Shown: piece by piece, positions 23,022 through 30,364 of the stretch
How the letters are laid out: the number at the start of each line of letters is the position of its first letter
Position numbering within the stretch: the first letter of the stretch is position 1
NCBI GenBank assembly: GCA_963843745.1
Contig: CAWJLP010000007.1
Span: 1,798,001 to 1,862,000, forward strand
Length of the DNA stretch: 64,000 nucleotides
Direction: 5' to 3'
Source: Trebonia sp963843745
Lineage (GTDB): Bacteria > Actinomycetota > Actinomycetes > Streptosporangiales > Streptosporangiaceae
Notes under the pieces: model-generated
The model's database searches: none
What the model was told of the DNA's origin: nothing
Seen by the model: only the letters and a program-made list of their open reading frames with translations
Translations under genes and position numbers: made by a program

Positions 23022-24284
23022 GTGACCAGGCTGGGTTCCGCCTACTGGCGGCTATGGTGGGCTAACGCGGTGAGCTACGCCGGCGACGGCGCGCTCGTGT
23101 CGGCGCTGCCGCTGTTCGCGGTCACCGTGACGAAGGACCCGCGGCTGATCTCGGTGGTGTCGGCGGCGATGTTCCTGCCGTGGCTGCTGCTGTCGCTGCC
23201 GGCCGGGGCGATCGTCGACCGCTACGACCGGGTGGCGCTGATGTGGCGCTCTCAGGCGGTCCAGTTCGCTGTCATGGGGGTGCTGACCGTTCTCATCATG
23301 ACGCGCGTGGCGGGTATCGCCGTGCTAGCCGCCGCCGGGTTCCTGCTCGGCTGCGCGGAAGTGGTGTTCAGCAACGCCGAGCAGTCCGCGCTTCCCGCAC
23401 TGGTGCCCGCCGACCTGCTGCCAAGGGCCAACGGGAACCAGCAGGTCGTGCTGACGATCGGCGAGACGTTCGCCGGGCCGCCACTGGGCAGCGCGCTGTT
23501 CGCGGTGCGGGCGGCACTGCCGTTCGGCCTGGACGCGCTGAGCTTCGCCGGGTCGGCGGCGCTGCTGGCCGGCCTGCCCCGCACCGCCCGGTCCCGGGCC
23601 ATGCGGAGCAACCAGCGGATGCGCGCCCAGATCGCCGAGGGCGTGCGCTGGCTGGCCGGGCACCGGCTGCTGCGCACCGTCGCGCTGCTGCTCGGCGTGT
23701 CCAACTTCAGCAGCCAGATGGGCCAGGCCACCCTCGTGCTGCTGGCGACCCAGACGCTGCACGTCGGCACCCGCGGCTACGGGCTGCTGTGGACCGCCGC
23801 CGCCGTCGGCAGCCTGCTCGGCGGCCTGGTGAACCCCGCGATCACCCGCCGGCTGGGGCTGCTGCCGTCGCTGACCGTGGCCATGGCGGCGTTCGCCGTC
23901 GCCGACGCTGGGGTCGGGCTGGCACCGGACTTCGCGGTGGCCGCGGCGCTGATGGCGTGCAACGGCTTCTTCGTCACGATGTGGAACGTCGTCACCGTGA
24001 CCCTGCGGCAGCGCATCGTCCCGGCTGAGCTGCTCGGACGGGTCAACAGCGCCTACCGGATGATCGGCTGGGGCCTGATGCCGCTCGGCGCGCTGGCCGG
24101 CGGGTTCGTCGCGCACGCGGCCGGCCTGCGCGCCGTGTACGTCGTGGCCGGCGTGCTCAGCGGCGCCGCGCTGCTCGCCGCCCTCCCCGCGCTGGCCGGC
24201 GCCGCGTCCGGCACTGGCAGCTCCGATAAGGCCAGCCCCGATAAGGCCAGCCCCGATAAGGCCGAGGTCCCCGCTTCCCGGTGA
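23022..24284 (+). CDS. MFS exporter, EntS-like
   Basis: A 420-residue major facilitator protein with about twelve membrane segments, of the MFS_3 group that includes the enterobactin exporter EntS and many drug exporters. Seen features are the start WRLWWANAVSYAGDGALVSA, the loop PAGAIVDRYDRVALM and GETFAGPPLGSALF. The C-terminal tail has three copies of a DKASP-like unit encoded by a tandem DNA repeat (24224-24262). It starts with GTG and is divergently transcribed from the ArsR-type regulator, its likely controller. The substrate is unknown. Confidence 0.8.
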   Translation: MTRLGSAYWRLWWANAVSYAGDGALVSALPLFAVTVTKDPRLISVVSAAMFLPWLLLSLPAGAIVDRYDRVALMWRSQAVQFAVMGVLTVLIMTRVAGIAVLAAAGFLLGCAEVVFSNAEQSALPALVPADLLPRANGNQQVVLTIGETFAGPPLGSALFAVRAALPFGLDALSFAGSAALLAGLPRTARSRAMRSNQRMRAQIAEGVRWLAGHRLLRTVALLLGVSNFSSQMGQATLVLLATQTLHVGTRGYGLLWTAAAVGSLLGGLVNPAITRRLGLLPSLTVAMAAFAVADAGVGLAPDFAVAAALMACNGFFVTMWNVVTVTLRQRIVPAELLGRVNSAYRMIGWGLMPLGALAGGFVAHAAGLRAVYVVAGVLSGAALLAALPALAGAASGTGSSDKASPDKASPDKAEVPASR

Positions 24285-24288
24285 GCTC

Positions 24289-25755
24289 CTACGGGTTGTT
24301 GCCGTCCCCGTTGCCGTTGCCAGGTGCTGGCGGCGTCGTCGTGGCCGACGCGGACGCCGAGGCGGCCTCCTGCGGCGTCACGCTGAGCTGCAGTGAGGAG
24401 ACCAGCGTGTCCACGTTGCTCTCCCCGAGGTTGCCGGGGACCGACACGTAGAACACGGCGGGCGCCGCCCCTGTGCCACTGTCCGCGACCACCACCGCGC
24501 CCATCTCGTCGTTCCACGACAGCCCCTGCCCCGACACGTTCGTGTAGGTGATCAGGAACTTGACCTCCCAGCCGGCGTGCCCGCTGACCTGGACCGGCTG
24601 GCTGAGCTCCTGCTGGTAGTTGTGGCTCAGCGCCTGGTAGTAAGAGCCGTTGAACTGGTTCGCCAGCGTGGTCGTGACGTTCGCCAGGTCGGCCACGCCG
24701 TTGTACCCGTACTGCTGCGGCAGCGGCGCGGAGCAGGCGGCGCCGTACCAGGTGGTCTGCCCCCCGTTGACCTGCCCGGCGAGGGCGGACTCGCCGGCCG
24801 TCCAGCTGAAACCCTGGCTGTTCAGGCCGCCGGGGCAGGTGGCCCCCCACGGGGCGGCCAGCTGCGCGTAGGACAGCCCGGTCTGGCCGTCGGTGAGCGT
24901 CGAGGAGGTCCCCGTCGCCGCGGCGCTCGGGCTCGGCGACGGCGCCGCCGACGTCGCCGCGGCGACCGGGGCGGTCGGGGTCGGGGCCTGCGTGGCGCCC
25001 GAGCTCGCCGAACTCGGGCCCAGGGTGTTCACCACGAGCGCGATGACCCCGAGGGCGACCACGGTGCCGCCCGCGAGACCGCCCGCTACCCATATCTTGC
25101 GCCGCCGCTGCGCGCGCTGGTACCCGTACCAGTCGCCCCCCGGCGCGCCGCCGTGGCCATTCGGGCCGCCGGGGGCGGCCTGGCCGTTCCACGTGTCGTC
25201 GCCGAGGAACAGCACCTGGGTGCCGTTGCCATCGTGCCCCCGCGCGGCCTCCGGCTGCACCCGGCCGGCCTGCATCGCGAGCGGCTGCACCGTCGTGGGC
25301 TGGACGCCGCCGGGCTGCCCGGCTGGCTGCACCGCCATCGGCTGGACAGTGGTCGGCTGCACCGCCATCGGCTGGACATTGGTCGGCTGGACAGTGGTCG
25401 GCTGGACAGGGGTCGGCTGGACGGTCGCCGCTTGTACAGCCGGCTGCACGGCCGTCGGCATGAGCACCGGCTGCGGGACGGTCGTCGCCAGCGTGCTGGC
25501 GGCCGGCGGCGCGGCCGTGAGCTGCACCGCTGGCTGCACCGCGGTCGCCTGCACGGTGGTCGGCTGAACGCTGGTTGCCTGCACCGCCGTGTGCTGCGAG
25601 GCGCCCGCTTGCGCCGCGGCCGCGGATCCGCCGCCATCGGCGTCCGTCGCGGCGTCAGCGTGCGTGTGGTGGGTCCAGGTCGACCCGTCCCACCAGCGCA
25701 GCAGTGCGGGCACCCCGAACGGATCCGGATACCAACCTGAAGGCGGCAACTCCAT
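24289..25755 (-). CDS. DUF2510 membrane protein with a VQP-repeat linker
   Basis: A 488-residue protein. Residues 5-35 form a DUF2510 motif (PSGWYPDPFGVPALLRWWDG), a short tryptophan-rich domain common in actinobacterial membrane proteins. Residues 50-170 are a low-complexity linker of about 17 pentapeptide units of the type xxVQP. A basic stretch RRRKIWV and one membrane helix (GGTVVALGVIALVV) follow near residue 230. The rest, about 250 residues with a Ser/Pro/Thr-rich stalk, is probably outside the cell and contains three or four cysteines. So the repeat is cytoplasmic and the C-terminus extracytoplasmic. Function unknown. It converges on the MFS gene four bases away. Confidence 0.7.
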   Translation of the reverse strand: MELPPSGWYPDPFGVPALLRWWDGSTWTHHTHADAATDADGGGSAAAAQAGASQHTAVQATSVQPTTVQATAVQPAVQLTAAPPAASTLATTVPQPVLMPTAVQPAVQAATVQPTPVQPTTVQPTNVQPMAVQPTTVQPMAVQPAGQPGGVQPTTVQPLAMQAGRVQPEAARGHDGNGTQVLFLGDDTWNGQAAPGGPNGHGGAPGGDWYGYQRAQRRRKIWVAGGLAGGTVVALGVIALVVNTLGPSSASSGATQAPTPTAPVAAATSAAPSPSPSAAATGTSSTLTDGQTGLSYAQLAAPWGATCPGGLNSQGFSWTAGESALAGQVNGGQTTWYGAACSAPLPQQYGYNGVADLANVTTTLANQFNGSYYQALSHNYQQELSQPVQVSGHAGWEVKFLITYTNVSGQGLSWNDEMGAVVVADSGTGAAPAVFYVSVPGNLGESNVDTLVSSLQLSVTPQEAASASASATTTPPAPGNGNGDGNNP

Positions 25756-25805
25756 GCTGGCAAGGGTAGACGCAGGAGCGGCGCGACGTGCGCGAACCCG
25801 CTGTG

Positions 25806-26675
25806 TTACCAGTTTCTTGGCGGCGGGGCGCTCCCGGGCGCGCTCGCCCCGTCCGTGATTACTGATGCGCCTGATGCGAAGCGAGCGAGCTCGTCGCCGT
25901 CCACCACCCGCGCGGGGAACGGGTCGCCCGCCGCCGCGCGCCGCAGCTCCGCGTATGGCAGCGGGCGGTCGCTTCCCGCCAGCACGAGGTTGCCGAGCCG
26001 GCGCCCGCGCAGTACGGCCGGCTCGGCGATCATGCAGGTTTCCTTGTATTCAGAACGTATGGTGGCGACTGCCCGGCGCGCCTGCTGAAGCGGCGGCCCG
26101 TCGGCGACGTTCACCGTGTACACGCCGCCGGTCCGCAGCGCGCGGGCCGCGGCGCGGGCGGCCTCGGCCGTGGTCAGGTGGAACGGGGTCTTCGCGCCCG
26201 CGTACACGTCGCTGATCACCAGGTCGTAGCCCGCGGCGCGGACGGACTCGAGCACCTCCCTCGCGTCGGCCGCCCGGACCCGGACGCCGTGCCCGGGCGG
26301 CAGCGGCAGGTGCTTGCGGACCAGATCGGTGAGCGGCACGTCCAGTTCGGCGACCAGCTGCCGTGATCCGGGCCTGGTGTGCGCGAGGTAGCGGGGCAGC
26401 GTCAGGCCGCCGCCGCCCAGGTGCAGGACGCGCAGCGGCTCGCCCGCGGGGAACGCCAGGTCGGCGATGTGCCCGATGCGGCGCACGTACTCGAACTCCA
26501 GGTAGCCGGGATCCTCGATGTCCACCTGGCTCTGCGGGATGCCGTCGGTGAAGAGGAGCCACGAGCCCGTTCTGGATAGATCTGGCACAAGCTCAGCCCT
26601 ACCGAACCGGACCTCTTTGTGAACAGCGCGCCGGGTGAGACGTTCCCTAACCCGGCGCGCTGCAGATCCCGACAC
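25806..26675 (-). CDS. Spermidine synthase-like methyltransferase-fold protein
   Basis: A 289-residue protein related to polyamine synthases. The SAM-type binding strand is PLRVLHLGGGGLTLPRYLA, followed by ELDVPLTDLVRKH and the acidic DLVISDVYAGAKTPFHLTT, which takes the place of the catalytic D of spermidine synthase. It keeps a DxY pattern but lacks clear polyamine-binding residues, so I call it spermidine synthase-like and not SpeE. Related genes are common in actinobacteria outside polyamine clusters. The start codon at 26673-26675 gives MSGSAARRVRERLTRR; a start closer to the VHKEVRFGRAEL segment is also possible. Confidence 0.7.
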   Translation of the reverse strand: MSGSAARRVRERLTRRAVHKEVRFGRAELVPDLSRTGSWLLFTDGIPQSQVDIEDPGYLEFEYVRRIGHIADLAFPAGEPLRVLHLGGGGLTLPRYLAHTRPGSRQLVAELDVPLTDLVRKHLPLPPGHGVRVRAADAREVLESVRAAGYDLVISDVYAGAKTPFHLTTAEAARAAARALRTGGVYTVNVADGPPLQQARRAVATIRSEYKETCMIAEPAVLRGRRLGNLVLAGSDRPLPYAELRRAAAGDPFPARVVDGDELARFASGASVITDGASAPGSAPPPRNW

Positions 26676-26678
26676 CCT

Positions 26679-26760
26679 TCTAGTATCCGGTGGGGAGCCA
26701 TCCCCCCGGGCCCCCCGGGTCTAGTATCCGGTGGCGAGTCACCCCCCGGACCCCCGGAGT
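26679..26760. repeat. Tandem pair of a 41-bp C-rich unit
   Basis: TCTAGTATCCGGTGG occurs at 26679-26693 and again at 26720-26734, each followed by a related run of C and G (for example CCATCCCCCCGGGCC). The first copy shares its C-rich part with the in-frame inserts at 27767 and 43170. Confidence 0.75.
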
Positions 26761-26816
26761 CCTGCTCCTCGCGGAGATCGACCTCTCGGTCGGCGCGGTC
26801 GCGCTTATCGGCGGAG
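26759..26816 (+). pseudogene. Relic of a sugar ABC permease gene
   Basis: These 58 bases match 32990-33047 of the first permease gene downstream with about five differences. Translated, both give VLLLAE(I/V)DLSVGAVALIGG, the conserved permease motif. The reading frame ends at a stop soon after, and nothing else of the permease is present. It lies about 50 bases upstream of the ATPase-kinase gene, on the same strand, so it marks a permease copy once located there. Confidence 0.75.
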
Positions 26817-26868
26817 CGGATCGCGGGCGATTGTGCCTGTCAGGGGGTATCCGATAAGAATTGACAGC

Positions 26869-29400
26869 GTGACGGTCAGCGTACAGCCTGGCGCCATCGG
26901 CGCGGTGCCGGAACTGACGGTCTCTTCGCTTACTGTGCGTTTCGGTGCGCTTACAGCACTGGACGGGGTCGACCTGGCGGTGCAGGCCGGGGAGCTCGTG
27001 GCGCTCGCCGGGGAGAACGGCGCCGGGAAGACGACGCTGATCCGCGCCATCGCGGGCGACGTCACCCCCGTCTCCGGAACGATCAGGCTGGGCGGCCGGC
27101 CGGTCACGCCGAATCTGGCCGCGGCCGCACGGCTGGGCGTGCGCATCGTCTGGCAGGACGTCCCGCTGAACGACAACCTCGACGTCGCGTCGAACGTCAT
27201 GCTCGGCAACGAGCGTTTCAGGCACATGTTCTCCGACGTGGCACTTCACGGCGACGCGGCCAAGCTGTTCAACCGGCTCGGCATCCCGCTGCGGGACACT
27301 ACGCGGTCGGTCAAGTCCCTGTCCGGCGGGCAGCGGCAGATGGTGGCGGTCGCCCGGGCCATGGCGCACGATCCGCGGGTGCTGCTGCTCGACGAGCCGA
27401 CCGCCTCCCTGGGCGTGCAGGAATCGGCCCTGGTCGAGCGCCTGATCAGCCGGCTGCGCGAACAGGGCACGACGATCCTGCTCTCCTGCCACGACACCGG
27501 GCAGATGTTCCGGCTCGCAAACCGGATCGTCGTCCTGCGGCACGGACGGGTCGTCGCCGAGGTGTCGCCGAGCGAGGTGCACCCGGACGACGTCGTGGCG
27601 CTGGTCTCCGGGCAGGCCGTGGACTCCTCGGCCCGCCGTCAGCTGACCCGGCTGCACAGGCTCACCGGGCGGCTCGTCTCCTCCGAGCCGTCGTCCAGCC
27701 TGTCGCTGATCCTGTCGGCGCTTGGCGCCGCGCTCGGCAGCGAGCGCCTGTGCATCCATTTGCTTGCCCCCGGGGGACAGTCCTCAAGCATTGGGGGGCT
27801 TGCGCAGCCCCCCATGGCCCCCGCGCCCCCCTGGCCCGGGGCAGAGGGGTACCTGTCGCCCGAGCTCGTGTGCGCGGCCTCGTTCGGGGTGCCGGCGCCG
27901 GTGCTCGCCGCCTGGTCGCGGCTGCCGTACGGCGCGGGCGGCGGTCCGGTGGGACTCGCGGCCGTCACGCAGCAACCGGTCATCGAGGACAACATCCGGG
28001 CCGGCACGGGCTCGTGGACCATCTTCGGCGATCTCGCCAGGACGGCGAAGGTCGCCAGTTCCTGGTCGGTGCCGGTGCTCGGGCCGGGCGGCCTGCTCGG
28101 GGTCATCACAGTGTTCCGCGCGGTGTCGGGCAAGCCGCAGCGCGACGACCTCGACCTCGCCGCCCTGTACGCCGGCTACGCGGCGAGCGCGATCGACCGG
28201 GACCGGCTGCTGGACCAGCTCACGGCCCGCAACCGGCTGCTCGAGACCATCCGCGAGGTGCTGCAGACGCTGGCCGGCCCGGTGCCGGTGGCGGAGGCCC
28301 TGCACATCGTGCTGCACGCGCTGCGGGGTGGCCTGGACGCCGACGAGGTGGCGCTGGTCACCGCGGCGCCCGACGGCATCCCGGCCGTACGGGCCTACTC
28401 CGGTGGCGCGTACATGCCCCCGGAGACGCTCCGGGCGGCACTGGCGGCCCTGGAGCGCGGCGCCCCGGAGGGCGTCGCCATGGCCGGCGAGGACCGGAGC
28501 CTGACGGTCACGTTCGCCGCCCCTGACGGCCAGACCATACTGCTCGCTTCGTGGCGGGACGGCATGTCCCCCGACGACGCGACCGACCTGATCGAGGACG
28601 CGGCCCACAGCCTGCGGATGGCGCTGGAACGGGAGAAGGCCCTGGCCGCGCACCAGGAGGCGATGGCGCTGCGCCAGTCGCAGGAACTGCAACGCGCGTT
28701 CCTGCGCAGGCTCAGCCACGAGCTGCGCACGCCGCTCACCGCGATCACCGGGTACGCGACCAGCCTGCTGTTGAAGGACGTGACCTGGGACGACGAGTCG
28801 CAGCAGCGCTTCCTGTCCCGCATCTCCGCCGAGTCGGGCCGTCTCGGCCGGCTGGTCAACGACCTGCTCGACTTCTCCGCGATCGAGTCCGGGATCTTCC
28901 GGCTGCAGTCCGACTGGTGCGACATCCCGCTGGTGCTCGATGCCGCGGTCGCCTGCCTGCCGCCGGCCAGCGGATCGCAGGTGGAGGTGAAGTGCGCGCC
29001 CGGCCTGCCGGCCATCTGGGCCGACCACGACCGGCTCGAGCAGGTGTTCGTCAACCTGCTGAGCAACGCGCTCGGGCACAACCCGCCAGGGACTAGGGTG
29101 CTGGTAGTGGCCGAGGCGACGGAGCCGGGCACGGTGACGGTCAAGGTGGCCGACGACGGCGAGGGCATGCCGCCCGAACTCGTGGGCGCGCCCGCCGGGG
29201 AGGCCCGGCTGCCCGACGCGGGGCGGCACGGCTCACGCGGGTCCGGCGCGGGGCTCGGCCTGTCTATCGCCACCGGCATCGTGGCCGCGCACGGCGGCCG
29301 GATGGAGCTGGAGCAGGCGCCGCGGGGCACCTGCTTCGTGATCACCTTGCCGGTAGAGGACCAGCAATCGCGCGGGAAAGGACCGGACACGATTGACTGA
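26869..29400 (+). CDS. ABC ATPase-GAF-histidine kinase fusion
   Basis: About 843 residues in three parts. Residues 15-235 are a full sugar-type ABC ATPase: Walker A GENGAGKT (48-55), Q-loop VWQD, signature LSGGQRQ (151-157), Walker B VLLLDEP ending at E176 and the switch histidine H208. Residues about 240-590 are GAF-like (one region ending in GPGGLLGVITVFRAV, one before the kinase). Residues 600-843 are a histidine kinase: phospho-acceptor H617 in SHELRTPL, N-box NLLSNALGHNPPG, DDGEGMP and GSGAGLGLSIA. No membrane segment is seen. All catalytic motifs of both ATPases look intact. The GTG start at 26869 has a weak ribosome site; a GTG at 26833 is the alternative. The gene overlaps the response regulator gene by eight bases. 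Confidence 0.85.
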   Translation: MTVSVQPGAIGAVPELTVSSLTVRFGALTALDGVDLAVQAGELVALAGENGAGKTTLIRAIAGDVTPVSGTIRLGGRPVTPNLAAAARLGVRIVWQDVPLNDNLDVASNVMLGNERFRHMFSDVALHGDAAKLFNRLGIPLRDTTRSVKSLSGGQRQMVAVARAMAHDPRVLLLDEPTASLGVQESALVERLISRLREQGTTILLSCHDTGQMFRLANRIVVLRHGRVVAEVSPSEVHPDDVVALVSGQAVDSSARRQLTRLHRLTGRLVSSEPSSSLSLILSALGAALGSERLCIHLLAPGGQSSSIGGLAQPPMAPAPPWPGAEGYLSPELVCAASFGVPAPVLAAWSRLPYGAGGGPVGLAAVTQQPVIEDNIRAGTGSWTIFGDLARTAKVASSWSVPVLGPGGLLGVITVFRAVSGKPQRDDLDLAALYAGYAASAIDRDRLLDQLTARNRLLETIREVLQTLAGPVPVAEALHIVLHALRGGLDADEVALVTAAPDGIPAVRAYSGGAYMPPETLRAALAALERGAPEGVAMAGEDRSLTVTFAAPDGQTILLASWRDGMSPDDATDLIEDAAHSLRMALEREKALAAHQEAMALRQSQELQRAFLRRLSHELRTPLTAITGYATSLLLKDVTWDDESQQRFLSRISAESGRLGRLVNDLLDFSAIESGIFRLQSDWCDIPLVLDAAVACLPPASGSQVEVKCAPGLPAIWADHDRLEQVFVNLLSNALGHNPPGTRVLVVAEATEPGTVTVKVADDGEGMPPELVGAPAGEARLPDAGRHGSRGSGAGLGLSIATGIVAAHGGRMELEQAPRGTCFVITLPVEDQQSRGKGPDTID
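27767..27848. repeat. In-frame C-rich palindromic insert in the GAF region
   Basis: An 82-base block with CCCCCGGGGG (27767-27776) and the hairpin GGGGGGCT-TGCGC-AGCCCCCC (27793-27813). It encodes a low-complexity stretch of about 28 residues rich in Pro, Gly and Ala that has no place in a GAF domain. It shares GCCCCCCAT and CCCCCCTGGCC with the block at 43170-43259. Confidence 0.6.
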
Positions 29401-30100
29401 GCTGACCATCCCCACCCGGGTGCTCATCGTCGAGGACGACCCCAACATCGTCGACCTCATGAGGTCCAACCTGGCCGTCCGCGGCTTCGACACGTGCGTG
29501 TCCGGCGACGGGAGCAAGGCGCTGGCGCTGCTGGACACCGAGCAGCCCGACATAGTGCTGCTCGACCTCATGCTGCCCGAGGTGGACGGTTTCGAGCTGT
29601 GCCGGCTGATCCGCGAGCGCTCGGCGGTCGCCATCATCGTCGTGTCGGCCCGCGGCGGCGAGCGGGACAAGGTGACCGCGCTCAACATGGGCGCCGACGA
29701 CTACATGACCAAGCCGTTCGGCATCGAGGAGCTCCTCGCCAGGATCCTGGCCACGCTCCGCCGGACCCGGCCCGCCGAGGCGGGCGAGCAGGCCGTCCCG
29801 TCGGTCATCACGATCGGCGACATACAGATCGACCTCATCGGGCAGCAGGTCCGCCGCGCCGGGACCGTCGTGCACCTCACGCCCACGGAGTTCGCGCTGC
29901 TGCGCGAACTGGCGCTGCACAGGGGCAAGCTGCTGTCCCGCGCGCACCTGCTGCGCCGGGTGTGGGGCCGCGGCTACGAGACGGAAACCGAGTACGTGCG
30001 CGTCTACATACGGCGGCTGCGCGCCAAGCTGGAGCCGCCGGGGGCCGCACCGCTGATCATCACCCAGCCCCGGGCCGGTTACCGGATCGCCGGCGATTAA
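29393..30100 (+). CDS. OmpR-family response regulator
   Basis: A 235-residue two-domain regulator. The receiver domain has the acidic pair ED/DP near residue 15, the phospho-acceptor D58 in VLLDLMLPEVDG, the switch serine in IIVVSARGG and the lysine in MTKPFG. The C-terminal winged helix has LTPTEFALLRELALHRGKLLSRAHLLRRVWG then YVRVYIRRLRAKL, of the KdpE/PhoP type. The likely start is TTG at 29393, within the last codons of the kinase gene. Its frame overlap with the ATPase-kinase shows that it is the cognate regulator. The direct repeats at 30207-30250 are its probable target. Confidence 0.88.
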   Translation: MTELTIPTRVLIVEDDPNIVDLMRSNLAVRGFDTCVSGDGSKALALLDTEQPDIVLLDLMLPEVDGFELCRLIRERSAVAIIVVSARGGERDKVTALNMGADDYMTKPFGIEELLARILATLRRTRPAEAGEQAVPSVITIGDIQIDLIGQQVRRAGTVVHLTPTEFALLRELALHRGKLLSRAHLLRRVWGRGYETETEYVRVYIRRLRAKLEPPGAAPLIITQPRAGYRIAGD

Positions 30101-30165
30101 CGACATCACGATTGGCTATCAACTTGGAAAACCGCTGTCACGATTCCGCAACAATCGATCGGTCA

Positions 30166-30177
30166 GTGACCGGTCAC
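30166..30177. promoter_or_regulatory. Perfect 12-bp palindrome
   Basis: GTGACCGGTCAC, overlapped on its left by a second palindrome GGTCAGTGACC. It lies between the response regulator and the binding-protein gene. It could be a site for a further dimeric regulator; no such gene is adjacent. Confidence 0.35.
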
Positions 30178-30206
30178 ATTAGGCAAACGGCCCAGCTCCT
30201 GCCGCG

Positions 30207-30250
30207 TATTAACTCTTTATTAACGGTTTTACGCACGTGTTAACGGGAAC
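30207..30250 (+). promoter_or_regulatory. Direct-repeat box, probable response-regulator operator
   Basis: TTAAC occurs at 30209, 30220 and 30240. The first two lie in the 11-bp direct repeat TATTAACTCTT/TATTAACGGTT, the spacing used by OmpR-type regulators; the third copy is 20 bases on (GTTAACGGGAACG). The box is about 115-155 bases upstream of the binding-protein start, a good place for an activator. Confidence 0.5.
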
Positions 30251-30308
30251 GTTTCTGACATCCCGTCTTACGATTCCGGAAAACAGTGCTGGGGCCCGAT
30301 TATGTATG

Positions 30309-30338
30309 GTGACCCGCATCGGCTTATTGGGGCATATC
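30309..30338 (+). promoter_or_regulatory. Candidate promoter of the sugar-binding protein gene
   Basis: GTGACC (30309-30314) and CATATC (30333-30338) with an 18-base spacer, followed by the ribosome site GGGGG at 30354-30358. The -35 is imperfect, as expected for an activated promoter. This is a weak call. Confidence 0.3.
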
Positions 30339-30364
30339 GAATCGAAGGGATATGGGGGTTAAGA

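Noticed and set aside
26731..26868. N-terminal extension of the ATPase-kinase fusion
   Set aside because: It crosses the C-rich repeat and the permease relic; the ATPase fold starts after the GTG at 26869.
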